A stretch of DNA of 64,000 nt from Cristatella mucedo (lineage: Eukaryota > Bryozoa > Phylactolaemata > Cristatellidae), in contig WPIO01000137.1 in the NCBI GenBank assembly GCA_009760855.2, positions 622,001 through 686,000 of the forward strand. Reading direction: 5' to 3'. Below are positions 1-11,854 of the stretch, in pieces; the first letter of the stretch is position 1; every line of letters begins with the position of its first letter. The position numbers were made by a program, and so were the translations under genes. The notes beneath the pieces were generated by a model. That model saw only the letters and a program-made list of their open reading frames with translations, was not told the origin of the DNA and made no database searches.

Positions 1-1107
1 TCCTCACGCGTGGCAGAGACAGAACATGCGCTAGCTGCGCCACGGCCACAGACACTAGACAAGACTGCTACACCACTGGGCTGGCTGGCTGCCGATGGCT
101 GGCTGCCGATGGCTGCCGCACCAGTGCGCGGCTCCACTTGATGGAACCGACGGGAGAAGAAAGGCCGGCACGGGGTCGCGAGCGCCGCTGCAACGACACC
201 ATCAAAGTGGCTGAGAGCAGCACCAGCTGGCAGCTGCGCTTCGAGAAGGCAGCGAATGAGCACGACTGACGTCTCCTGGACACTTCGTCCGGTCAATGCG
301 ACTTGCACAAGTGTCGAGTCGCGCGGTCAGGGCTGGCCGCCCGACTTGCGGCAGCGGTAGCAGCGGCTGCGATGGCGCTCTCTCCAGCCAGCCGCTGCCG
401 GGGCCCCACGGCGTTGGGCGATGGAGGGAATGAGAATTCGTTGCTGAAGCCACGCAATCGTGCGTTCAACGCGGCAGCAGTCTGGCAGGGAACGAGAGCA
501 GCAAGCAGACGATGCTTTGGCTCTAAAGGCGACTGCAAGCACTGCCGGCTAGGAGAGTTCGTATCCACGATCACTAGCCTTTCTCACAGAGCATCAAACC
601 TCTTAGAGATAACAAATTATATAAGGCAATCAAACATTAAGTAGGACTAAGCATCCGTAACTATCACAGAGCAGCTGCTGCAGCAGCTAGCCTCCTGCTG
701 GGTATTAAAAGTAGATTCTACTGGGGGGGGTGGGGGTTGTGACATAACGAGGCCCGAGTCTCGAGCGAAAGGCAAATTGGCACCCTGACCGCACTGTCGG
801 AACAGCCGGTGGGGTGCTCAAAGAATACTAATAATAATGTGTTTTGCGCAGCAATTTAAGAGAAAACAAAACGCCGTGCAGGCACTTTACAACTTCCTGC
901 CAGAATGTTCAGCAAAGTGTCATACCCAGACAAACATCCTCTCAAGTGCACAAATATGCCTACATAGGCATGAAAAAAGCATACGCTTGCAATAAGCTAA
1001 AGCAGACACTTGGACTGCTGCTTGGTAGAGCTTCTGTTTAGTAAGGCTACAGAAAGTATCGGTCACCGAGTGAGAGTCAGACAGACACCGACAGATGAAG
1101 AGACACA
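1..1107. other. No recognised gene; unique DNA
   Basis: Several overlapping short open frames exist on both strands but none shows a recognisable domain, codon pattern or splice context. A G-run lies near 722-735. I see no repeat family here. Confidence 0.4.
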
Positions 1108-1652
1108 CAATTGCTACTATTGAAACTGGCTACCAGTCAAGCAATGCATCAACTTCAAAGGTTTTGTGGCTCACTTTTTAAGGTCCCTTCATTCTTTGGC
1201 TCAAGCCTACCTATCAGATCTACTCCCCCACCAGGCCAAGCATCATACCACCCGCTTTTCGGAATCTATTTACCCATACCACATACAAATCTCAAATCCT
1301 TTGGAGACTGCATTTAGTTTGCGTGCTCCCAAAGCCTGCAACTCACTCCCGACTTGCAGCACGACATCCCCTGATTTGACTACACTTTAAAAAGAAACTA
1401 AAACCGTACCTATTTATGACAGCATTTAGTGGGTCCCTGTGATTCGTCCTTTATGTGCTAATGGGTGCTGACACTGCTGCATGCTGCCATTAACCACACT
1501 TGCATGCTGACCCTGTGCATGTCACCCCTAACCGTGTTATTCATGTTGTTTATCAAGCATGCTACTACTAGCCATTCAATCCTGCTTCCTTTGCAGCAAA
1601 TGTAAAGTGCCTAGAAAGAGGTTGAGTTCTCTGAGGGTGCTTTATTGAGTGA

Positions 1653-1686
<34 letters not shown>
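1108..1686 (+). mobile_element. L2-like LINE, 3' end
   Basis: This 5'-truncated copy encodes the decayed C-terminal part of the L2 reverse transcriptase ORF (the region reading LHWLPV, then AYLSDLLPHQAKH, then AWNSLP in better copies), followed by the 3' UTR and an (ATT)n tail at about 1655-1686. The same 3' UTR recurs more than 15 times in the window. Confidence 0.85.
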
Positions 1687-1687
<1 letters not shown>

Positions 1688-1689
1688 GA

Positions 1690-2338
1690 GGATGGGAAAG
1701 AGAGAGAGGCAGGGAGAGAGAAGAAGGTGGTGCCAGCACAGGAGTCAAGCAATCGACACACCTCAGGGGGGCTGCACCTTAAGGATCAAATGATTACTGG
1801 AAAAGGGGAGGGCAGATCGAGTTCACATTGCTAGTCACATGAATCGGTAGAGAATGGAGCTGCCATCATCAAATAGGCATTCCGTTGAAGGAGTCTGGAG
1901 AGAGGGACTGTACACTACAGGAGAGAGGGGCAGACGTTACGAAGTATCGACACCTCACAGCAAGGAGTAGAAACCATGTGAGCTCCCCACAAGCCGAGAG
2001 ACACAGACAGACTGATACAGACTTATTAAGAAAATAGTGATAAATTACAATAGACTGACAGAAACAGATTCAATTGACAGAAAGAAACCACGTGGTGAGA
2101 CAGAGATAGGGAGGAGAAGAGAGTGTGAAAGGCAGGCAGCAAGCCACACTGTCTAATCAAAGGCAAAGACCCAGCCAGCCAGCCAGCCAGCCTGTCTGCT
2201 ACTTGCCAGATTTGAGTCAATGCATGCACATGCATAAGTGACATCAAGGCTCACTATGCTAAAATAAAAGCCAGCCAGGGATCGACGACAAATGTAGCTA
2301 CACAGACACCTCAGCGCATGCACACACACGCACGCACG

Positions 2339-2397
<59 letters not shown>

Positions 2398-3184
2398 GCA
2401 CACCCAGCCAACAGGTGCCCAGCTAGTGCCCCCCCCCATCCAGCTTTGCACAAGTGCGCTCGAGCTGTCCAATGCAGCACACGACGAGATACTTTCTAAG
2501 AGGATGCTTAAGTGAAAAAAGCATGCACCGACCAGAGTAGGCAGCAACAGCAGTTTGCTGCCTACTCTGTATTGGATGCAAGGAGGGGCAGAGGAAGGAA
2601 GCTCGTGGCTGATGGAATATCGACTACCGAACGAGAGTGCAAGCAAGTTAGGTTCGAGTTTGTGGGTTTCGAGTCCTGCTGCAGGAAATCCTGTATTACC
2701 CACACGCAAGCATAAGCAGTGGCGTTAGCCATTGAGGCTCTCCTGCAGCCACACAAAATAAGGCTGCCAAATCGGCTTGGAAGGGAGGAACCAAAAGCAA
2801 GAGTCGAACTACTGACAGACGATGCAGCTCCGTGCGGCAAACCACAAGGAGTCGATCGATGAGGGAATATGCAGCGATGCTAGGGGCTCGATCCCGAGCA
2901 CAAGCAGTCAGCCACTGGGACCTCGAGTGTCGCCCACTGATCGACTGCTTCCTCGAAAGCTCGTAAAGCATAGCCTGCATATTCGGATCTCGCACGCCAA
3001 CCAAGGAGAGAGCTGGGACAATCAGCTGATGGCGCCAACGCCGACTGGTTGTCGATTCAGCAATTGCTCAACGACTGGAATATCATACAATTCACCTTGG
3101 AAACGGTCAGGGTATACGTATAAGGTCCAGGTCGCTGCCCCCAACCCCAACCCATCGTACATATCGATATAATTCATTTGTACA
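1690..3184. other. Unique DNA with short tandem repeats
   Basis: A purine-rich stretch at 1690-1730, a CA repeat at 2318-2391, and otherwise unassigned sequence. The ORFs through the CA repeat (poly Thr-His or Cys-Val) are repeat artefacts. No gene recognised. Confidence 0.4.
2318..2391. repeat. (CA)n microsatellite
   Basis: About 70 bp of alternating CA, with a few CG interruptions at the 5' side (CACGCACG). Confidence 0.95.
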
Positions 3185-4243
3185 GTTCATTTGATCCCTC
3201 CCAGCCCTCCAGCACATCGAATTCTCTTAACTCCCTTGCTGCATGTATTGATGGCATCCACACATGAATGGCAGCAAATTTTCTTAAATTGAATGATGAT
3301 AAAACCAACTTACGAGTTATGAGCAAACCAAGTGTGATTCAGAAATTGAAAAGGCTGACTCAAAATTGGCTCTGCCAGCATATCTCCTGTTGAATATGCA
3401 CGAAATCTAGATGTCATGTTCCAAAGTGACCTTTCGTTAGACGACCACATCAGCACCACAGTCATGTCTGCTTTCTTTCAGTTATATAACATTGCTAAGT
3501 TTAGTTTTGTTTAGTTTTAGTTTTAGTTTTGATACCACATCTAAACTGGTCCATGCATCTGTGACATCCCATCTCGATTTCTGTAACTCACTGGTTGCTG
3601 GTCTACCGGCCTGTGCAATCAGGGCGTAATGTTTGCACAAAACTCTGCAGCTAGGCTTGTCTGTCGTGAGTGTCGCAGTGAGTTACCACATCACACCACT
3701 CCTTGCCAACCTGCACTGGCTACCAGTCAAGCAATGCATTGACTTCAAGGTTTTGTCGCTTACTTTTAGGTTCCTTCATTCTTTGGATCCATCCTACCTA
3801 TCAGATCTACTCCCCCGCCAGGCCAAGGATCGTACCACGCAGTTTTCGGAATCTAATCGTTTATCTATACCTCGTACAAACCTCATCCTTTGGAGACCGT
3901 GCATTTAGATCGAAAGCTCCCAAAAGCCTGGAACTCCCTCCCGGCTTGTGTCACGACATTGCCCTGACTTTACCACATTTAAAAAAAATTTAAACGCACT
4001 TCTTTACGACAGCTTTTAGTGGGTCCCTATGATTCGTCCTTTATGTGATTATGCGCAGTAACACTGCATGCTGCCACTAACCAAACTTGCATGCAGACCC
4101 TGTGCATGTCACCCCTAACCATGTTATGCTTGTTGTTTATTGAGCATGCTACCATTAACCATTCGATCGTGTTTCCTTTGCAGCAAATTTAAAGCACCTA
4201 GAAAGAGATTGAGTTCTGTGAGGGCGCTCTATCCAGGCACATT
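3185..4243 (+). mobile_element. L2-like LINE, RT C-terminal half and 3' end
   Basis: Starts at the segment equivalent to FDPSQPSSTSNSLNSLAAC of the 34-35.5 kb copy and runs through ANFLKLNDDKTN, the C-terminal HWLPVKQ region and the 3' UTR. Frameshifts and a small TTTAG-type duplication near 3505-3530 break the frame. Confidence 0.85.
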
Positions 4244-4249
4244 TGATAT

Positions 4250-4345
4250 TATATATTTTATATTCTACGTTATACATATGCCACGGGGTATATGTAAGGT
4301 GCCTTGAAAGAGGCTGAGCTTTCGGGCACTATACAAATGCATTAA
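4250..4345 (+). mobile_element. SINE-2, 3' half
   Basis: The sequence from the ATATGCC motif through a GTGCCTTGAAAGAGG-like segment to GGGCACTATACAAAT matches the tail of the SINE-2 copies. The tRNA-like head is missing. Confidence 0.55.
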
Positions 4346-4425
4346 TTTTTTTTACTTTTATTATCTACATCAGCTGAAAGGTGACAAGTAGACGGTTCGG
4401 TCTCCAAATGAGAAAAAGCTTTTCT

Positions 4426-4426
<1 letters not shown>

Positions 4427-4490
<64 letters not shown>

Positions 4491-4498
4491 CTCTCTCA
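4427..4498. repeat. (CT)n microsatellite
   Basis: About 70 bp of CT dinucleotides, interrupted by a single CG near the right end. Confidence 0.95.
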
Positions 4499-4975
4499 CA
4501 TGGCAAGCAGCCTTCTTTCACTCGGCATTTTCGAGATCGACGTAAAATTCGACCTGAGGCGTTGCGAAGTTTCGGAGAGGCAGTCGCTTTGCAAGCCTCG
4601 CGAGAATGCTCGATCGAACATGTGGGGGCGACAGACGGACGTCTAGCTTTAAACAACACGCCGAGGGCAGAGATCGTCATAAAGCTGACGCGAGCAGCAA
4701 ATGAAAGCAGTCGGCAGACACGAAGAGCTAAACCGAAAAGTCTTTATGTCCACATATGGCCATAACATTCAACCTCGCCACCAATGTCATAACAGCAACA
4801 GAGGACAAGCAGTTACCGTGTCTGCCACTGACTGACCGGGCAGCTGACTAGCCGACATCACACTAAGATAGATGCCAACCCCAAAAAAAGGGGGCATCTA
4901 TCAGCGTCAATTAACATGAGAAAAGCACCAAGCCGATTCCATCGCACCAACGACAGCAGTGCCACTGGGGCAAGG

Positions 4976-5016
4976 AGAGGAGAGAGAGACAGAGCAAGAA
5001 AGAGAGAGCAAGAGAG

Positions 5017-5065
<49 letters not shown>
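4976..5065. repeat. (GA)n microsatellite
   Basis: Impure GA repeat becoming pure towards 5065. The Arg-Glu and Leu-Ser ORFs crossing it are artefacts. Confidence 0.9.
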
Positions 5066-5130
5066 ACGGTCGATCTCAAGCCAGGAAAACAGCAGCCCTC
5101 AGCAGCCTCGGTCACTGCTGGCCGAGGCTA

Positions 5131-6270
5131 ATAATAATAATAATGCACTTGATAAAGCGCCCTCAGAGAACTCAATCTCTCTCTAGGCGCTTTACAGCAA
5201 ATTTGCTGCAAAGGGAACGAGGTTGAATGGTGAGTAATATCATGCTTGATAAACAACATGAATAGCATACTTAGGGGTGACATGCACAGGGTCAGCATGC
5301 AAGTGTGGTTAGTGGCAGCATGAACAGTTTCAGCACGCATAAGCGTATGAAGGACGAGTCACAGTGACCCACTAAATGCTGTCATAAATAGGTGTTTTAA
5401 GTTCTTTTTAAATATGGTCAAGTCAGGAGACTGTGCATGCTGCCACTAACCACATTTGCATGCTGACCCTGTGCATGTCACCCATAACCATATTATTCAT
5501 TTCGTTTGTTTTTTCAAGCATGATTTTACTTACCATTCAATTGCATTTCACTTTACAGCAAATGTAAAGCGCCTAGAGAGAGATTAAGTTCTCTGAGGGC
5601 GCTTTATCAAGTGAATTATTTTTAATTATTATATGTTCTGACGCAAGTTGGGAGTGAGTTCAAAGCTTTGGGAGCATACGAACTAAATGCACGGTCTCCA
5701 AAGGATTTGAGGTTTATATGAGGTATTGGTAGACTGTTGGATTCCGAAAAGCAGGCCTGGTGGGGGAGTAGATCTGAGAGATAGGCTGGAGCCAAAGAAT
5801 AAAGCGACCTAAAAGTGAGCTACAAAACCTTGAAGTCAATCCGTTGCTTGACTGGTAGCCAGTGCAAGTCGTCGAGAAGTGGTGTGATGTGGCAACTGCA
5901 ACGCTCACGACAGACAAGCCTAGCAGCGGAATTTTGCACCAGCTGTAATCGCCTGATTGCACATGCCGGTAGGCCAGCAAGCAGTGAGTTGCAGAAGTCA
6001 AGACAGGATGTCACAAATGCGTGGACCAAGTTAGGCGTGGTATCCTTATCTAAACAAGCCCGAATTTTAGCAATGCTATGTAGCTGAAAGTAGGCAGACT
6101 TGATTGTGGAGCTGATGGGGTCGTCTAACGAGAGGTCACTTTGGAACATGACACCTAGATTTCGAGCTTATTCAAGAGGAGATATGCTGGCAGAGCCATT
6201 TTTGAGCGTCAGCCTGTCCAATGAGATCCATTTGAGCGGCAGCCTTTCCAATTTCTGAATCACACTGGAA
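5131..6270 (-). mobile_element. L2-like LINE, split by a nested copy
   Basis: The minus strand carries the (ATT)n tail at 5131, the L2 3' UTR, and the RT C-terminal region to about 6270. The element is interrupted at 5430-5633 by a plus-strand L2 3' end. RT-derived peptides such as LHWLPVKQRIDFKVL are visible, with frameshifts. Confidence 0.85.
5430..5633 (+). mobile_element. Nested L2-like LINE 3' tail
   Basis: About 200 bp of L2 3' UTR and tail in plus orientation, inserted into the minus-strand L2 copy. The host sequence resumes directly after the AT-rich tail. This is a heavily 5'-truncated, self-nested insertion. Confidence 0.8.
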
Positions 6271-6387
6271 GCTCGCTCCCTCCTCTCAGCTTGCACTCAG
6301 CACTTGCAGCCAGCTGAATGTCGGTCGAGATTGATCACGATCTGCCAGCCGAACGTCGGACTGGCTGGCTTTTAACGCCGGAGTACT

Positions 6388-6418
6388 GCTCCTGCTGCTG
6401 CTGCTGCTGCTGCTGCCA
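6388..6418. repeat. (CTG)n microsatellite
   Basis: About nine CTG units. Confidence 0.9.
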
Positions 6419-6419
6419 C

Positions 6420-7192
6420 GGCATGCCTAGTTAGTCGTAAGTCCTATGCGACGACGGTGCTAAAAATAGGCAGGTTATCCCGGCAGGCCGGCGACCGGGG
6501 CCAATGTGCTAGCCAGTCCACCACAGTGAAGATCACTGCAACGTCTCTACTCCCAAGACTCCCTTGCGGTGAAAACATAAATACAGAAATAGGCGAGGCT
6601 CAGTCAACAGATGGACTTGCACAGAAGCCAACTGGGACCCTTGAAACAAATCCTTCACTGTGTCAGCAAGACATGTGCAGGACTAGACAGTGAGCTGAAT
6701 TGTTCTTAACTAGACCCAGCTGCCAAGGCCAACGCCTTAAGCAGCCACATCCATTTGGTGAATGGCATTCGCTGCAATTCGACCGAGCGAGGCTACTACT
6801 TGGTGGGCATAGTCCCAAAATTCACCCACAGGTGCACTGGTTCAGCCACGACATGAGCAGTAAATCAACTACAAACGTCTCCGGCACTTATAATCACAAT
6901 CTGAACCTTGCCACAACAGTGCCACAGCACCTCTGCCACTACCACCACAAAGCACAAGTGGGTGGAAGATATTCTGCTGCTGCATACACCAGCCGAAAGA
7001 ATCTCGATTTCGAGTCACGAGCCCAGCTGACTGCACCACCAACCTCAGTCTCATGCCTACTGAGTGTTGCCTAGCACCACCGGACATTGGCAACATGTGC
7101 CGCCATGGCACTCGGCTATGCACTCGGCTCAGGTCTTGATTCCTTGATTCCTTCACTGTGCAGTGCTTTCTCTACCTACAAGCTTCTCTCTT

Positions 7193-7224
<32 letters not shown>

Positions 7225-7636
7225 TCTCTACCTGCCAGTCACTCTGTCTCTACCTTGTCTCTGACAGGGTCTTTGACAAGGTGGCGGGCTGGCTGTCTTC
7301 TAGGTCTCTCTAATCTACTGGAGAGTACTATGAATAGAGTGATGAGTCGGTAGGAGCCGGCACCACCATTACAAGTCGGTAAATAGTTCTGCAGAAGCAG
7401 CAACAGCTTCACCATTAGCTACTGCCAAGCAAACCACGTGAGAAGGAGGAGGAAACCACCACAAAGCGAGTGCAATGAAGGACAGGTGAACGACACCAGA
7501 ACACAAGAGAGGCTACGAGCAGAGAAGGGGTGAACAGCAAGCCGAGGGTGTGCACGAAAAAATGATCAAGGGTTTGCCCACGTGACTCGGTCACCCGAAA
7601 TGCATCAGCTCTTGGGCAGCTCTAGAGAGCTAAGAC
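6420..7636. other. No recognised gene; unique DNA
   Basis: A 124-codon plus-strand open frame (6700-7074) has no recognisable domain and no homologue known to me. A CT-rich tract lies at 7186-7222. I do not call a gene. Confidence 0.35.
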
Positions 7637-8054
7637 GTTTGTTCATACAACAATTTCAGATCTGCTAGGGGCAGAGTGCTCATAGCAGCCTGTTCAACAT
7701 GGTCGCCAGAGTGTGTTCACATTTACGTTAAATAAACACGTTTTTAGTTCTCTTTTCTATTTGAAGTTTCTCTCTAATACCTAAATACTAAACCCTAAGA
7801 CCTTTAAACTATAAACCGGAAACTCAAACCCCCAAAAAACTACAAAATCTAACCAGTAAACCACAAAACGTGAACCCCAAAACATACAACCCAAAATAAA
7901 TACTAAAAGCTTAAATACTACACCCAAAATCCCAAGCCCTAAGCTAAAAAAAACGTGTTTATTTAACCGAAATACAAACATAAGCTGGCGACCAAGTTGA
8001 ACAGCCTACTATGAACACTGCCCTTGCACATCTGACATTAACGTATGAACAAAC
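7637..8054. mobile_element. Foldback (inverted-repeat) element
   Basis: The arms, about 7637-7752 and 7946-8054, are inverted copies of each other of about 110 bp. Both begin GTTTGTTCATAC and reach AAATAAACACGTTTT at the inner end. The loop of about 190 bp is a degenerate A/C-rich tandem of CTAAACC-like units. There is no ORF of note. It is probably a non-autonomous DNA (MITE/foldback-like) element. Target-site duplications are not clear. Confidence 0.75.
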
Positions 8055-8521
8055 AACCCTGTATTAGCTGCAATTAAAACGAACAAAGTGCTTCTTCTCT
8101 GCAACGGGAGTCGGCATGCGCCATTTTAAAGTTACATGTGCACCACGCTGCAGTGCACTGCCCATCAACAGCCAGTGAAACGTCCACCGGCTGATCAAGG
8201 CTGACCATGACAGAAGCCTATAACACAGAGGATATCACTCAAAGGACGACTGCATGTGGGGGGAGTCCACTCAAGCTACGATCCAATGTAATCTCTCTCA
8301 CAGACTCAACCCGCAACTCCGGTATAGCGATTGCGTGTTACACAACAGTTGCGCTGAGAGTGTCGTCCAAACGAAACAAGTTTTGTTCGCTAGCTAACTG
8401 ACCACCAAGTTCCAGCCAGGTCTTTGAACAAACCTGGCATCCATAAATCGGTCCACACACTCGGACGGGAACGTTTCAGTGCATTAGCTTCGGAACGTGT
8501 TGGCACAAATTTGGAAAAAAT

Positions 8522-8695
8522 AGTGATAATAATAATACATTTGTTTAGTTCCCTCATAGGACTTAATCGCTTTCTAGATACTTTACATATGCTCTAAAGA
8601 AAGCATGATCATATGATTATTGATTACATGCATTTAGTGGTAACATGCACAATGTCAACATGCAAATATAGTTAGTGGTAAAATAGCTGTGGATA
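8522..8695 (-). mobile_element. L2-like LINE 3' tail, decayed
   Basis: AAT-rich tail, then the reverse complement of the L2 3' end (CCCTCATAGGACTTAATC, then the TTTACATATGCT region), then part of the 3' UTR. Diverged. Confidence 0.6.
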
Positions 8696-8999
8696 CAGCA
8701 GGGGCAGTGACATTCCTGTCATCGTTGTTAAATATGATGTCGCTGTTTACATTGAGGAGAGCATTTACAGCAGAGTGGCGTCGCTTGAATCTCATGAGAA
8801 ATTTTTCTTAAAATTTGTTCTTTTCTACATGTGCTAGAAGCTGCTTAGCGACAATCTTTTGAGAATCTTTGACAAAAAGAAAGAAGAAAAACTAGACGAC
8901 AGCTTGCAAGGACCTCTGAATCCAATCCAAGGTTTTCAAGTATTAGTGGAACGATGGCCGATTTGAGGACTTTCGAACAACCTTGTCATCCAGAGAGGT

Positions 9000-10290
9000 G
9001 AGTTACTGGCTGGGCTTAGTTAGCCTGCCAGTGAAGAGCACAGAATGGGTAGCATAGGGTATCAAGGAGATGAGCTCGTTTTACCAGACTATATTAATGA
9101 AGCCACTTCGTATGAAGATACCTCTGAAATATCTTTAGGAAGGTCACAGATTGAGACTCAACAATGGCTTTGGTCGGGGAGGACTTTGGAGGCACGAACG
9201 TGTGCAATATTTTTTCAATGAAGAAGGCTGCAAACTTGTCGGCCAAGTCGTTAGTATATGGGGATTGAGATCTTTCACAGCTGGCAAGCAATTCACTCTT
9301 CTAAATTTGTTCTGGTTACTACGGGCAGGACTTCAGTTTTCGAGTGAAAAAAGAAGCCCTGGTTTTTCTAAGCTTCCACATACATGTACAAACGACGGAA
9401 GTCTTTCAAATTGGCTAGATCGCCGACAGACCTAGACTTTTTTTAAAGCAGCACTCAAGCCAGTGCTTAATACATCTATTTTCAGTTTTTTGGGAAACTG
9501 ACACTCTCTGCGACTCTGTAAACGGACAGAATGTAGGGGAGTGCGCTCGTCAAGGCCATTCTTAAGTTGCATGCTCTCTTCATCAGTGAACGTATTGTGG
9601 CTGTCGGCCGGATCTGGGTGCTGATCAAATAGACCTGTAGTCCAGATTTCAAAAATTTCTCAGAATCTGACAATTTCAAGTTGAGTCATTGGACTAACTC
9701 TCAATGTTACCCTGCACAACAGAACAACAGCAGTAAAGGAGATTGGGCAATGATCTGATATGGTGACCGGGCACACAACTAGTTCAGTGGGGCAGACATC
9801 CTTAGTGATATGGAGATGAAGAATACAGCCACCGATATGAGAGGTATGATTAACGAAGCTCTTCAGACGGTCAAGAAATGAGCAGACCTGACAGTTGCTA
9901 GGGTTGTCAACGTGAATGTTGAAGTCTCCTGCAATCAATAACGGCCAGTCACACACGAATAGTTTAGTAAGGAACTCCAAAAACTCCTCCATAAACAAAG
10001 TTAGACAGCCAGAAGACGGTCAGTAAATAACAACCATGACAGGCATGGTCTTTGATGGGGACCTGATTAGTAACTAATTCAAACGATGGCACATGCAAAA
10101 AAATTGCAGGTCTTAGAGCCAAGCGTTTCAAACACAACGACAGCAACCCACAATCCACCTTATCAGACAGCATGGGCTGAAAGAACGAGCAAACAGTTGG
10201 AGTGGTCTCAGATAAACAGCATCCAGAGCAGGGCACCGCCATCCATGTCTCGGTTGGTAGAAATGCATCTCGCTTCTAATAAATAACCTG
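9000..10290 (-). mobile_element. L2-like LINE, endonuclease and linker region
   Basis: Minus strand, read from high to low coordinates. The segment at 9660-9998 reads the C-terminal part of an apurinic-like endonuclease, with GDFNIHVDNPSN and a TISDHCPISF motif typical of the L2/CR1 group. The linker follows, including LADKFAAFFIEKI at 9094-9291. Stops and frameshifts are present. The RT domain is not continuous with it. Confidence 0.7.
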
Positions 10291-10459
10291 GTCTTGGATA
10301 AGTAGCCCCTTGGGTTTTAGTTAAGAAAAAACTTAACAGACAGAATTTAAGAGGCTGCCCTACACATCCTAGCGGACGACTGAAAGAAGTGGGACTTCGG
10401 CGAGCAGATTTAGCATTTGCAGTCCGACTGCGATTGAAGGTCCAGTTAGATAGTGCATT

Positions 10460-11060
10460 TGCTAGCTGGATTTGGTATCCATATCTAAGCAGGCCCGAAT
10501 TTTTGCAACATTATGTAGCTGAAAGTAGCCAGACTTGATGACTGTGGAGCTGATGTTGCAGTCTAGTGAAAGGTCACTTTGGAACAGTACACTACGATTA
10601 TGTGGAGGCTCTACTGGAGATATGCAGGCGATTTTAAAAGTTCAGCTTTCTAATTTTTCAGTCGGACTTAATTTGCGTATAACTAGTAAGCTGGTTGTGT
10701 CAAGAGTTTGACCCTGCTGGAGCTCTAGGAGGGATCAAAGCAAAGGTACAGCTGTGTATCGTTTGCATAGAAGTTAAAGCCTCGATTTTCCTTGGCAATC
10801 ACAGCTGGAAGAGAGAAAGGATACATTGTGAAAAGTAGTGGACCAAGCACAAAGCCTTGAGGTACCTTGTACTTTAGTGGTTCCTTGGATGATCATTTGC
10901 CCTCTTACGTCAATACTATCAAGTGTGCCACCGCGACAGGATCTAAACCATTGGCAGTACAGTGCTAGTAATGTCTAGGCAGCGAGATGATAGGCATTCG
11001 AGAGTAAGTTGGTGCTCAATAGTATCATAGGTTGCCAAAAGACCAAGTGAGACACCTTAC
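10460..11060 (-). mobile_element. L2-like LINE, RT fragment
   Basis: Minus-strand sequence aligns segment by segment with the RT region of the 34-35.5 kb copy: the SDLSLDD region, the FHFYADDTQLYLCFDP region and the LERLSSRLGITG region. It is heavily diverged, with no open frame. Confidence 0.75.
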
Positions 11061-11230
11061 CGAATTCTGCATTCCCGAGTCGCTATACAGGCGAAGCAAT
11101 GCTCGGATAGGTAACCTGGTGCAAGCAAACGAGCACTAGTAAGGAAATTGCGACGAAATTTGCAATGCCGCTGCAAGTGGCAAGTCATGATGCCAATGAT
11201 ATCAGTGGTCCTGCTTACTTGCTGCAGCGG

Positions 11231-11386
11231 GACGGATACTGGCGATGTCTAGCAGGCAGCATTGTGGGCAGATGCGCTTACAGGTGCTCCGACGGAACAC
11301 CGCTGAACAGAAACTGCACCTGCCAAACTTGTGCCCTTATTTGTGGCCTGAGCAGCAGCAATGTGTCTCAGACATGTGAGCATGTT
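11231..11386 (+). CDS. Candidate Cys-rich exon (EGF-like?)
   Basis: An AG acceptor (TACTTGCTGCAG) precedes an open segment with eight cysteines, including RCSDGTPLNRNCTCQTC, and a possible GTGAGC donor follows at 11387. The spacing resembles EGF-like exons in CAP proteins, such as the one at 55874-55978. It directly precedes LINE-B sequence, so it may be a stranded exon. The evidence is the cysteine pattern and splice-like borders only; chance is possible. Confidence 0.25.
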
Positions 11387-11399
11387 TTCCATCAGACCC

Positions 11400-11850
11400 T
11401 CCCCCTACTGGTTTCTCTCACCTCTCGTGTGTAGATGTGCTAGGTGTGAATTCAATGCATGGCCATGGGTAGCTAAATTAGCTGTTCCATTCTTCCGCTT
11501 AAAGACCGTTGGCGACAGAAGCTTTAGCTCTGCAGGTCCTAGACTGTGGAACTCGCTTCCACAATTCTTATGCAACTACAACTGCTGCCGACTATGGCTC
11601 ATCCTTTTCAGCGGTCCTGAGCTGCTTCTTCCATGCTACTCACTACCTCAACTGCTCTCCTGACTCTGCTATGCTTCCCACTTTGTCTTTGTTGTGTGAG
11701 ATGAAGTCTGTTGGCTACCGAATGCATACCGAAAGCCGCTTAGGCTGTGAGTGCGCTATACAAAACTCTCCTGCATAACAACACCCACATGGTCTATGAC
11801 TTTGTGGAGTTACAGACGGAGATACATTACATTACATTATATAGCTACAT
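11400..11850 (+). mobile_element. LINE-B, 3' end
   Basis: Encodes a decayed RT C-terminus (RLKTVGDRSFSSAGPRLWNS) and ends in TACATTACATTACAT. Two other copies (60185-60350 and 61695-62370) share the 3' part. The tail differs from that of the ATT-tailed L2 family. Confidence 0.8.
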
Positions 11851-11854
11851 CATT

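Noticed and set aside
2153-2709. Long Cys-Val and Thr-His frames
   Set aside because: They are translations of the CA microsatellite; no domain on either side.
4342-5186. Arg-Glu and Leu-Ser repeat proteins
   Set aside because: Produced by CT/GA microsatellites. The same applies to frames at 38608-38880, 42249-42713 and 57038-57617.
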